The notes below the pieces were generated by a model. It was not told the DNA's origin. It worked only from the letters and a program-made list of their open reading frames with translations, and did no database searches. From assembly GCA_965644295.1 (NCBI GenBank), contig CBFFRP010000416.1, forward strand, positions 1 to 64,000: DNA of 64,000 bases, given 5' to 3'. The position numbers were made by a program, and so were the translations under genes. The stretch comes from Paraphysomonas bandaiensis. Lineage: Eukaryota; Chrysophyceae. Positions 30,667 through 41,700 of this stretch are shown here, one piece after another (the first letter of the stretch is position 1; each line of letters opens with the position of its first letter).

Positions 30667-31950
30667 ATGGAAACACTCTTTAAACAACACATGTCCAGAT
30701 ATGACGAACCATATCAAGGAAAGCGCATACACTGTGCAGTCGGGACAGTCCTTACGATACCTCGTATATATACTATTCTACTCAGCAATCATATATTTCA
30801 CCATAAAATATTTGGTGTACCAATCATACGTAATATGTACACCTCTCGAGATTCATACAACGGGTGTCTGAATTTCTTCTCACAAGAGGATCGCATTCAT
30901 AGGGGTCATATCATCCCTAGAGTGAAACATATATATAATCCTAATCCTAATTCTATTAATCGAATGAGAGAAGTTGAACCCCGTATACAAGATCATAAAT
31001 ATTATCTCCAGCATTTGAAGGAACAAGATGCTCTTCGTCTTTTTAAGATTATGATGGAGACTGTAGAAGATATACTAGTGGACCCCGTGTTATACGATGA
31101 TCGCATGCAGCCACTAGTAGTATTTAGCTAATCTAGTTATTACTGTAGTTAGTCTATAGATATAAACTAGTTTCTGTACACAACCGTTCTCATGTAATAA
31201 TCAGACTTTCCTATATGATCGCATGCAAAGTTTTGATAACCTACCAGAAATAAACTCAAAGATTATCATTAATACTGATACCCAGAATATAGAGAATTTG
31301 TACCAAGCCTTTCCGCACATCGACAAGTCCGTCCTTGCGAATATAGCGTTCATATTTTCAATTGATTCTATCTATTGGCCACCACTACATCCTCAGATGT
31401 CAGTTATGAATCTGTCTATTGCTGGATTTACTCGACCACTCACTTCGTCCTCGACACATGTTGGGGACGACAAACCTGGCCAATTTGATAACGATGACTC
31501 ATGGGAGATCATTAGTGAATCCCTCTTAGTATCTTCAGATACAACATTCCCAACGTTCTCATACAAAGACGCTCTATTATCAATGCCGAATGAAGACTTC
31601 ACAATCGATTACATGCAGAATTATGCTGAACGTGTAAAATGGTAGAGTTGTCTCTACATACCAAAGTTGTAACTACAGGTAGGTTCGCTGAAAATATAGT
31701 TTATATTTTATATTACTGTGGTAAGTTATATATTTCAGAGAATCCAGCCAAGAATGTACAGTACCATGACTATGATGACTGCCTCTACCGTTTTACTGGG
31801 TACGGTGAGCCTGTTGCGTGTGCACTGCAAGTCAGATATGTTCATGTAAAAGCCTCACACACCAGAAAGAAAAGAACGAACACAAAATATTACAGATGTA
31901 GAGCTATTAGTACTTATATGATGAATATATCAAGCAATATTACAAACTGA
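30667..31950 (+). CDS. Unrecognised protein with CUE-like segment
   Basis: The proposed exons are 30667-31116, 31205-31631 and 31679-31950, giving about 382 residues. The second intron is 47 bp (GTGTAA...TACAG). The first, 31117-31204, lies inside a retroposon fragment. Residues about 180-205 (NIENLYQAFPHIDKSVLANI) resemble a CUE ubiquitin-binding helix pair (FP and L-L pattern). The rest is unrecognised: a basic N-terminal half with RMREVEPRIQDHKYY and a C-terminal Tyr/Cys-rich region (DDCLYRFTGYGEP). If the retroposon is not spliced out, the protein ends in PLVVFS after 155 residues and the gene is broken. Function unknown; the joined reading frame on both sides supports a real gene. Confidence 0.45.
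31110..31214 (+). mobile_element. 5'-truncated retroposon fragment inside a gene
   Basis: 105 bp matching the 3' end of the insert at 29239-29906 (CCACTAGTAGTAT to TTTCCTAT). It is flanked by a 13-bp target-site duplication ATGATCGCATGCA at 31097-31109 and 31215-31227. It contains GT at 31117 and CAG ending at 31204 in matching phase. Confidence 0.85.
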
Positions 31951-33406
31951 AGCAATTTGTATGCATGACTTTTGAAGATATAGTATCATCACTCAAAGCA
32001 ATATATTGTCATTGATGTCTTGTATTATATGACAAATTTTAATCCAGCTGATCTATACTCTAATACTTCAAGTATGGCATGTATGCATGTACTGCTTTTG
32101 AAGTACTTCTATAGTCACTATTTCGCTAATTAAGTTGGTTAATTAGTAATTCAAGTACATGGTTGGTAACGTTGAAGAATAAATATCAAGAGATAACCCG
32201 AACGCCATTGATGATTGATGATTACTGCCAGCAAGGTCATGTTCACCTTCCCGTCCCCTAACAAAGATTACGCGGAGCTTCTCGTTACTAGGAATGCCTC
32301 TGTACAGCCAGGCCTAGCGTGGCATTGGCTGAGACCCTTCTTCCCCTAGAATGCGCGGGATTTCTTGTAATCCTGTATAGACTATGCAAGTATAATGTAG
32401 ATGTGTAGATCTAGCAGGAGCTTGCTTGTCACCACATACACAAAATACATCGGGATTTTAATAAAAATCTATACATGTCTTAATTGAATCAACACTAGGA
32501 CTTTACTAGAGCGCTCTCTCGGAATGAGGCAATTACATATCCTGATTGACACTAATTACTAATAATATCTTCGACACTTGGTTGTTATGAATGCACATTC
32601 TGTATATTGAATATAAGCTTAAAAGGGTTTTGTTCATATGTTAGTGGAGTTTCCGTGAGTAGAGCAGGAAGTATGGGAATAATAATAGCTTGGAATAGAT
32701 GTCTTAGTCATACTCACTGTGTTGCCACCTCACTTCGAGCAGACTCGACGCTTGGTTTGAACTAGTAACATACACAGACAGTATCCAGCAGCACCATCTA
32801 CTCCTCTATGAACCAGTGAAACACTATATCATACAGAGCCATGAGGTGACATGACTCTACTCATAGACCTCTACTGTGTATGTATGTATCTGTTACAGTG
32901 ATCGCGGTAACAAACATGTAGATGTATATATACATGAGCTTATAGATATATGCCGTTACATGTGCTGTTGATCATCATCAGAAAGATGATAGCAGTGATC
33001 TTACGAGTGTCTGGCTATAAGATGTATATACGAACGACAATATATATAGATAGATGTATGTATGTGTAAGTGTGTATATATTAGTATATGCATGTATGTG
33101 TGTGTATGCATGTGTGTATGCATGTATGTGTGTGTCATGTGTGTATGTAGGTGTATGTATGTGTTCGTGTGTGTGTGTGTTAGTTGAATCTCCTCATGTC
33201 TAGCAGCTTACAGTGTTTGCTATATGTCTTTACCATACAGCAGTAGATATATATGGTCAGGTGAAGTGTTGAATATCTTCTTGTTAACTTCATCATTCCA
33301 CTTCCACTCCCCCTATAGATACTACTCCACACTGCTGTCATATGCACAATTGTACCACAGTAATACATTTATATTACATACATGATACACATCTATCAGT
33401 TCTCAA
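31951..33406. other. Intergenic, microsatellites, no gene
   Basis: No coding evidence. 33050-33180 is TGTATGTG/TGTG microsatellite. About 27 bp at 32243-32270 (reverse strand GGGACGGGAAGGTGAACATG) recur on the plus strand at 34271-34297. Confidence 0.5.
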
Positions 33407-33478
33407 TCCCGATTAGTCCAGTGGTTAGGATATGGCCCTTTCAAGGCTGAGACCCGGGTTCAATTCCCGGATCGGGAA
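33407..33478 (+). tRNA. tRNA-Glu(TTC)
   Basis: 72 nt; acceptor TCCCGAT/ATCGGGA, discriminator A, D arm with TGGTTAGGA, anticodon loop CTTTCAA (TTC), T arm CCGGGTTCAATTCCCGG. T-run follows at 33484. Upstream flank ATCAGTTCTCAA is shared with the gene at 36738-36809. Confidence 0.97.
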
Positions 33479-33567
33479 ATCTCTTTTTTCACACAACCAC
33501 AATACTGTCATAGCTTATGGGAATGGATTTATATAGTATACATTTTTTGGTGTATAATATATCGATC

Positions 33568-33639
33568 TCCCGATTAGTCCAGTGGTTAGGATATGGCCCT
33601 TTCAAGGCTGAGACCCGGGTTCAATTCCCGGATCGGGAA
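33568..33639 (+). tRNA. tRNA-Glu(TTC), second copy
   Basis: 72 nt, identical to 33407-33478 as read; starts 161 bp downstream. A T-run (33640-33648) gives a pol III terminator. Confidence 0.97.
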
Positions 33640-35889
33640 TTTTTTTTTATTCTCTCGACTTTTAAAAAAAAGACGCATTCTATTTTTTTCAGTTTGTACA
33701 ATTGAATGTATCTGTGTAGGTTGTACTCGTAGCATAGTGTGTATGTATGTAAATATCTGTCTGTCTCTTCACTTTAACAATAACATTTACACTATTCTAC
33801 ATCTCAATCTGCACGTTCCCCATTGTGAGGGTGTACCCTACTCCAGTGGTAGTGTTGATTAACCTAAGCAATGCATAGATCTATATTAATCCCGGCATAT
33901 TAGCTGCAGTTGATCTACAGCGTAATCGCATAGTCCATACATGATTGCGACAAACCCCGCGAATTCTAGTGGAGTAGTGGCTCAGTCAATGTCATAATAG
34001 GCCTATACTGAAACATTCAGGGTCACGAGAAACTCCGTAGTATAATGATTAATACCTGTGATATTACAACCATGCAAACCGATAGGAATAATAATGCTAT
34101 TGATGTATTCGACATACAACACAGCAGCATTATTACTTAAACCAGTTGGCATGGTCGTAATATCAGTTTGTATATCCGCAATATCATCAGTATTAATCAT
34201 TATATCAGTAGCATTTGTTACTTATATCAGGTTACATTGTCATAATGTCGCTTTCAAAACATATGTTATGGGACGGGAAGGTGAACATGGCCTTGACGTA
34301 AAGAAGACATACATTGCTATGAGAAATCCCAAGTTACCTTTGTGAAGGCAAACACAGGTGGGAAAGTAGGGTGGCTCTCACAAATTCTGCGCGCGATCTA
34401 TATAGTCAGCGATGACAGTAAATGGGTGGACGGGTGTCTGACAGCGTAGCAAAGCAAGCAAGAATAAGAAGAATCTAGGGTTATACTGGTGCGCCAGCGA
34501 GCGTACACCGTGGGAATGTGGCATTATTTAATGTCTCTGCTCCTCTACTCTCATATGCTTCAATGAAGTTTCTTCAGGTTTGATGTTCAAGAGCGTATTA
34601 ATTAACTACCATACAGGACTGACTGAAAGAGTAGTGGACACTTCATAGGGAATAATGAGCATAATACACGCGAACGGTTAAGATTGTTGGATGTCGTCAG
34701 AGATAGATCTATTTATCTCACTGGCGTAAAATAGTGCTAGTTCTGTGTATGAGTGAAGTGGGAGGGTGTTGTACGTACTGTGGAGGTGTATATTGCAATA
34801 AGTGGAACTATCACTCCGTAAATGCTACATGACGGCCTCAATAACTAAGAGTGTGGTCCTTACCTTGTCATATATGATACATATACGCTTGTAATATATA
34901 TTATTGCATTTTACAAATCCTTGTATCGTACATTAAAGGTAGTAAAGCTATATTTAACTACCAATTTTAAAGGAATTTTGTGAGTTGACTATAAACGCAT
35001 GCCTTTCTATATGACCCAAATGATCAGTGGTCTCTGAAAATACACCACATTAAAAAGAGATCTGTGGAGTCAATTTTACTTGGTAATATATCACACAAAT
35101 GGTAATGAAGTTTTGTATGGTTATTACGTCATTACACACACAGTTACTTCAACTGTAGTTTCGTAGTTACACCCAAGTTAATATAGAGATAGAGAGCAAT
35201 CACATTACTCATTAGAGTTGAATATACAATACTAGTCACGTTCAATACTACTACTTAGTGATTACATAATTTTTATTTTGTCAGTACTTTTCGTATTATG
35301 AATCCTTTTTTCTGTGGTTCTGCTAAGCTTCTGGCTGAGAAAACCCTAAATGCTAAATGCTGTATGCTATTGTTTCACTACTACTTAAGGTAGAAGATAT
35401 GTAATATATCACTTATGACATTTCTCATGTGGGTATACTATTAAGTGTCACGAAATGCTTGCCAGTTTTCTGTTTGTTGCGTTTTTCATATGAGCAATAA
35501 AATCAGTGAATGACAGTAAAGTGTTATAGAAACTGAATGAAAGCAATATTCAATCTTGTAGTTATGATTTTAAATTTTATATCTGCCAAGTAAATCTAAA
35601 ACGTAAATACTACAGATATAATGGGGCAAGGTAGATGTAGCATTCCTTTTCAAAGTGCTGTATTATCACCTTTCATAGAGTTGTTAACAAAAGGCACATG
35701 CCAAACCGATCATTTTTGAAAAATATGCATACATAATAAAGACTTACAAGCTCTAAACTTAATGCAGTACTCAAATTTCATTCATTCGGTATTGTTTGTT
35801 TTCAGTTTCGACTACATAGCAACGATAGACCCAACAGTCATTTGACGTTACCGATTATACCATACAAACAACCCTTACAATACCCGAAA
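33640..35889. other. Intergenic, no firm gene
   Basis: AT-rich. A 65-codon minus-strand frame at 34003-34200 with an Asp/Ile/Thr-rich start (DDIADIQTDITTMPTGLSNN) faintly recalls the fibre-like protein at 286-957 but is too short to call. The remainder shows no coding or RNA signal. Confidence 0.4.
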
Positions 35890-36150
35890 TTAACTAAACA
35901 CAGCAATAAATACCAACCCGAACGAATACTCGCTAAGAGAGACTTGTTCACCATTATCCAGGAAGAGCGAACCATCAGCCATGCCCTTCTCATCCAAAGC
36001 TATTAGCAGTGAGAATGGAGTCTCTCGGGCTTCTGTAGTAGTCATGGCTGATCCTTGCATGGGAACTACGGTTCCTCCCCGAACATGAACATTAGTGGCG
36101 GTCAATGGGATGTTTCGGTAATAGAGAATAGTATCAGGTGCATACTATTG
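35890..36150 (-). pseudogene. Glycoside hydrolase family 31 C-terminal remnant
   Basis: The translation contains IPLTATNVHVRGGTVVPMQ, then ETPFSLLIALDEKG and GSLFLDNGE. This is the post-barrel region of GH31 alpha-glucosidases (IPLHVRGG-ilP, then pf-L-vALd-G-A-G-lf-DdGE). A stop lies directly upstream in frame at about 36153. The (beta/alpha)8 barrel with the catalytic Asp residues is absent from this window. It could be a relic, or a stray exon if a distant gene is very unusually spliced. Confidence 0.75.
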
Positions 36151-36459
36151 CCTCTTTGTGATATCCACCTAAGAATTCAACACTACTTTGATGATGCGTA
36201 CTATGTATAAAGAAAGACGATATGAACCGATGAACTCATATGATATAGTATCTAACCAGTAGTAGTTTCATATTACAAATACAGCCGATCATATGAACCT
36301 ATTCATTATGCAACCTGTGAGCCTCATAATGTCCTGTTATGTCCTGTGGAAGATCTTCGTGTTCATATACATGGTGTGGTTAATGATTAATGATAGATAT
36401 ATAGATATATAAAGCACACTATATATTATATAATTTTACCCTATATCTAATATGTGCGG

Positions 36460-36531
36460 TCCCGATTAGTCCAGTGGTTAGGATATAGCCCTCTCAAGGC
36501 TGAGACCCGGGTTCAATTCCCGGATCGGGAA
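36460..36531 (+). tRNA. tRNA-Glu(CTC)
   Basis: 72 nt; TCCCGAT/ATCGGGA acceptor, anticodon loop CTCTCAA (CTC). Differs from the TTC copies mainly in the anticodon arm. Confidence 0.97.
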
Positions 36532-36612
36532 ATCATTTTTTACCTCTCTCATATATTATTGGAAGAAATATATTTATATATGTGAAATAATTACGGGGGT
36601 GGTGATAATTCG

Positions 36613-36684
36613 GGACCTGTGGCCTAATGGATAAGGCATAGCCCTCCGGAGGCTGTGATCCAGGTTCGAGTCCTGGCAGGTTCG
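36613..36684 (+). tRNA. tRNA-Arg(CCG)
   Basis: 72 nt; acceptor GGACCTG/CAGGTTC with discriminator G, D loop TGGCCTAATGGATAAGGCA, anticodon loop CTCCGGA (CCG), T arm CCAGGTTCGAGTCCTGG; T-run terminator follows. Confidence 0.96.
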
Positions 36685-36737
36685 TTTTTTTGTCAACATT
36701 TATTTTTTTATGTGTCTATATAAACAAAAAAATGGAT

Positions 36738-36809
36738 TTCCCGATCCGGGAATTGAACCCGGGTCTCAGCCTTGAGAGGGCTATATCCTAACCACTGGAC
36801 TAATCGGGA
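36738..36809 (-). tRNA. tRNA-Glu(CTC), inverted copy
   Basis: 72 nt on the minus strand, same sequence as 36460-36531, anticodon CTC. With that gene it forms an inverted pair around tRNA-Arg. Its 5' flank matches that of 33407. Confidence 0.97.
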
Positions 36810-37012
36810 TTGAGAACTGATATGATGTAATTTTTTTATATTATATAGAGTAATGAATATATGTATAGATATGTATTACAGGTCTTGTACATAGTACCAT
36901 ATACAGCATACAGGACTTGATATATGCACCTTTATCAATACACCAACACACCCACATTCATCTCATATAAGTCAGTACGCCAATACCCCCCATATATATA
37001 TATATCTACCTC

Positions 37013-37894
37013 ATGAACCCTCCTGCACCTATCCGCATTGGGATCATTGGGTACGGTAGTCTAGGACAGTATTTAACAGACTACATCCAATCAGATGAAG
37101 GCAAGCAGAGGGGTTTGTATCTCTCCTTCATCTATAATCGTACACATACTAAAGTAACGGACTCGCCCAACCCCTCTATCCATAAATATCATCTACAAGA
37201 CCTTAATCAAATCTCATCAACTGATACAGATCTTATAGTTGAGGTTGCTCATCCATCCGTATCGTCTGATATTATCATTCAAGCTCTTAATAGTGTTAGT
37301 TACTTCTGTGGGTCTCCTGCATGTTTATCTGATCAAAAATTAGAATCTGATGTAAGAGAAGCAGTGAAGAGGACCCATCACAGTGTATACATACCTGCAG
37401 GTGCTCTATGGGGCTCATCAGACATTCAGAAGATGTCTTCTAGAGGCGATATAAGAGGCTTAACGATAACAATGAAGAAGAATCCTCATCACTTACGTCT
37501 GAATGGATATCTATTGACCAGACTAGAAGATATTGTGGCTCATGATTTGAGGGGTGACCAAGTGATTTATGAGGGGCCCGTACGACCGCTTTGTGCACTC
37601 GCACCTAACAATGTCAACACAATGGCGTGTGCTGCACTTGCTGCTCCTGATTTGGGATTTGACCGAACGCAATGCCGACTGGTAGCCAACAAAGAACTTA
37701 CGGGACATGTTATATGTGTACAGATAGAAGGTCCCGGGGGGTTTACTATTGACTCTACTCGTTTTAATCCTGCATTTGCCGGAGCAGTTACTGGAAACGC
37801 GACTTATGCGAGCTTCCTTAGCAGCCTTCTTGTTGCAGTAGATAAGTGTCGAGCAGATCGCACAGCAGGTAGAGGTCAGGTTTGCATTGTATAA
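37013..37894 (+). CDS. Aspartate dehydrogenase-like (ASPDH) oxidoreductase
   Basis: A single-exon 293-residue protein. The Rossmann-fold nucleotide site GIIGYGSLGQYL (G-x-x-G-x-G type) begins at residue about 9. The middle (TDLIVEVAHPSVS, IPAGALWGSSDIQKM) and the C-terminal catalytic part (RGLTITMKKNPHHLRL; APNNVNTMACAALAA; ELTGHVICVQIEGPGGF) follow aspartate dehydrogenase/ASPDH proteins. These use NAD(P) on L-aspartate to give iminoaspartate or oxaloacetate, and in some bacteria feed NAD synthesis. The N-N-VNT-A-A-ALAA segment is the family signature. In animals the true substrate is unsettled, so the reaction is inferred. It is intron-free, unlike most conserved genes here. The ATG follows a TATATATATC leader. 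Confidence 0.88.
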   Translation: MNPPAPIRIGIIGYGSLGQYLTDYIQSDEGKQRGLYLSFIYNRTHTKVTDSPNPSIHKYHLQDLNQISSTDTDLIVEVAHPSVSSDIIIQALNSVSYFCGSPACLSDQKLESDVREAVKRTHHSVYIPAGALWGSSDIQKMSSRGDIRGLTITMKKNPHHLRLNGYLLTRLEDIVAHDLRGDQVIYEGPVRPLCALAPNNVNTMACAALAAPDLGFDRTQCRLVANKELTGHVICVQIEGPGGFTIDSTRFNPAFAGAVTGNATYASFLSSLLVAVDKCRADRTAGRGQVCIV

Positions 37895-38134
37895 ATTAGT
37901 ACAACTTAAGTGAATTTGTATTTCGTGAATGCGGTGTGGTGTATCTTGTTTGACTAAATTTGTAGAATGTGGTGAAATCGGTTATTCTTTGAATTTCTCG
38001 AGGAACATAATTCAAAATCTCTATTATAACATGATATGTGCACCATTTTGCTAAGCCTGAGAAATATTCTGTTTATTTATTATTATCAGAATTAAGGAAA
38101 AGATAAGCTACGTTTTAAACTAGGTATCTGTCAT
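37895..38134. other. Intergenic
   Basis: 3' region of the ASPDH-like gene; no feature seen. Confidence 0.4.
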
Positions 38135-38415
38135 TTCTCGGGAAACTAATGTGAGCCGCATATATAGTCAGCAGATAATTTTCTGCACACTCATAACCAA
38201 ACACTTTTGTGGTACAAGGGGCACTAATAAGTATCACTTGTGTAAACGTCTTTGAGCTTTGGCGAATATGGGTCCATCTGAAGGGCATCCGGGGAAGTGT
38301 ACTGTAGTCAAGCATCCGCGCTAGTTCACCTTGAGGACTAAGGACAGAGAGCAAAGGTGGTTGCACCTAGGTGCTTTGGTGACGCACAAACGCCTATTGC
38401 ATATAATAAGACATA
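38135..38415 (-). mobile_element. Short retroposon copy E, internally deleted
   Basis: On the minus strand it runs from about 38415 (TATTGCATATAATAAGAC head region) through GTGCGTCACC to CGGCTCACATTAGTTTCCCGAG. It lacks much of the arm and the tail present in copy F. No target-site duplication was established. Confidence 0.65.
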
Positions 38416-38785
38416 TGACATTCACTACTAACTTGTAAGCCCAATTAGCTGAGGGCGATTTATGAAGCGATGGCTTTGTCGTTGTGTGTTCCTGTAGTGT
38501 ATGTCTGTTGTGACTAGGTTGTTCAAAAGTTCCGTGACAGTCCAAGGGCAGCATTCATAGAATTAGTTGAATCTGACGAATATTAACTCAATCATTTGAT
38601 AATACGTGATTTACACCCATATTCTCTGCCTAAGCTAAGATACACGAAAATAATTATCCATTTGATTACCAAGCAAAAAAATCTAAATACTACTTCTACA
38701 GTATATACTGCTTTCATGCTAAAAAAGACTACAAACTCCTCAAATTAAATCACACCTGAAAAAAGTAAGCAAATAGAAATGATTT

Positions 38786-41700
38786 CTACTCCCTCAATGA
38801 TACACCAAAATCAGTGCTGCTAGAATCTACGAGTTGCCTGTCAACACCACGGCAAGCATTAATTCTCCTTGCATTCTCCTCACAATCTACTGACAAAGCT
38901 TTAAGGGCACCCATGGCCGCATTTTTCACGTACACATCATTCTCGTGAATTTTCACGATGTCAACTATCGTCTCACAAACACCTTCACAACCGAACTTTA
39001 TTCTATTGTCCGGGTTTTCGATAGAAAGATTCCATACCGCGCCACAAGACTCTTCAGCTACTCTTTTAAGTCGAAGGTGGAGTCGCATCGCCCGAGCGAC
39101 AATTGCACATGCACCCTCATTCCCGAACCTGTGGCGATACTCAGATCCCTGGGAGCATAAGTTAGCTATACAACTGCAACAGCGATCCACGACGGTCGGC
39201 ATACTCATATGTCGTTGCATTGCCCTAACGACAAGTTCGCATATACCACTAGAACCGAGTGACATACCGTGGTCAGCGGCGAGCACAGCTGCGGAGGCGA
39301 AACATACAGCTTCAATAACTCTGGACTCATGCATATAAGTTCGCAACACGGCACATAACGTGTCTAGTCCCCGAGAAGCGAGCACCGCTTTTGCAATGGC
39401 TTGGACGAAGCACATACTACGCAATGACCAGCATGCAGGCACAATTAAATTTTCATTGTCTTTGTATTTACGCATCAGATCCAATATCGATTCAACCACA
39501 CCACTTGAGTGGAAAGTATTGATGTTCCGCTCAGAAGTGGTGATAGGCTCCAATCCGGAGCGACAAAGATATGCGACGCACCACAAAGATTTCTCATTCA
39601 CTGCGATATCATTTTGGTCACCAACAAGCTCCGATACAAGTTCACAAGCACCAGCCAACCCAAACGCCTCCTGATTAGAGCAACTTCCGTGCACCAGTGA
39701 TGCAATTGTCAACAACGACTCCTCTACGAGATTAAAATCGTCATTCTCTATGGAAAACCCCAGCAGCTTCGTCACAATATTACAGCAGCCACTTGAGCCC
39801 ATCAGTATTTTATTTTCTCCATTTTGGGCCAGAGCACGTACACACGAGCATATGACTGAGTTAACGCCATTCACCCCCATATGCGTCGCGAGCGCCATGA
39901 CAGTTTTGTCACATATCTCCAACTCACCCAGCTTCTTATTGGGTCCCTGGGGGGACATCGCAAGGTGGCTAACGATAGTGCACACCTGCTTCATTATCGA
40001 GGATGACCCAATGTGGGACTGAAAGATTTCAACAAGGACTGTCACGATACCTGCCTGGTCCAAAGCAGAAACATTGTTGCACTCAGTGCCACAATTTGCT
40101 AGACTTGCAATAGCGGCACATGCTACTTCAATCTGTTGAGGGCTGCATATACCGAATTTGAGAGTTTCCACGATGAATGCACAGGCTCCACTCTCTCCTA
40201 ACATAACTTTGTTCGATTGTACATTTGTGGCCAGAGCACGCATCACAGCAAAACCAGCTTCAATAACCGTGTCGAATGTTTGGTGTTTGCGACACGCTCT
40301 GACAACACATTCACAAATACCCACATCGCCTAATCTTGCACGAATAGTAGCATTAGTACATAAAATACGCACCAGTTGGAAGCCGGATAATACTACAGCA
40401 GCATCGGTGGCATGGGCACGAAGAAAATTCGTAATGACCTGGCAAGCAGTCAGTGATCCAAGCTCTGGGATGACCTCTCTGTTCCTACTCAATGCTATGC
40501 ACGTATCACAACACAATGAAACAGTTTCCGCACACAACGAATGTTCCTGAATGGCGAGTATAAGCTGATCGCATATACCGCACTTCTCGAACGTAACTTG
40601 ACACTCTGGGATATTGGATAAAAGAGAGACTACATGACAGGCAGAGTGACAGCAGTCCTTATTCTCCCAAAACCTTTGAAAGAAAGTAGACACTGCAACA
40701 CTAAACGAATGAACGGCATGCTCTTTCAGATGTGACACATCTCCATCAACGACACATGAAATAGCGTCGCAAAGCACCTTCCCAACATGTAGCACAGTGC
40801 AATGCGATCTAATGGCTAAAATCATATCTTCACAGACATTTTTCTCCAGTAACACTTTCCGGTTCTCAGCACAATCATGAGCTAAAGCTAACAGAGCGAT
40901 ACCCACAAGGTGTACCATATCTTCACTCTGAATGTGGGTCTGTAAGATCATTAAAATTCTTTCACATGCTCCAGACTGACGCAATAGTGATTTGGACGGC
41001 GCATCAAATGCCAAAAAATGCACCACACGACATATCTGAGCAGCAACCGTTGGATCACGAACATTCTTCGACAAAATATGGAGTGCCTTTTCGCCCGCGC
41101 CAGCAGTCATTAGTTTGTCACGATTGTATGGACTGTATGCACCCAGTCTTACCAGGCACTTACACACTGCATCTGTGGTCACATCACTCCCTGCGTGAAT
41201 CTGAAGGGCGCGCACAATACAATTGCAAAGCTCTGCATCTTTGTACTCAAACGGCTGGCTGCACTCTCCCGTATCTTCCAAAACACGAACAAGTGCAATG
41301 CAGCACCGGATGACCATTGGCTGCGAAGCCGTATGAGAACATAGCACTTTAGTGATGGCCGCGGGTACGCCACACTCCCTCATTTGGTGTTTCGTAAACT
41401 CGTGGTCACAGAGATTTGCTAACACCGCAACAGCACAACCGCAAATATTTTCGTTTGGCAAAAAGTCGTCAATAACTTTCAAAATTTTCTGATCAATATT
41501 AGCATTTAGAACACTCTCCGCATGGAGTGGTATACCAATAACAATATTCGCAATCGCCATCAATATCGATGGAAGCAGTGCAGAACTTCCAAAATGTATT
41601 TTCAGCACAGTCATAAGAGTTTTGCATACACCGCCTGCTCCAAGAGCAGCACTGATATCAACAGAGTCTACACTCAAGTTCTTTATTGCTTTGCAGCCAT

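Noticed and set aside
32255-32345. GC-rich patch considered as an rRNA or snRNA fragment
   Set aside because: I could not match it to any conserved rRNA, 5S, U6 or SRP segment.
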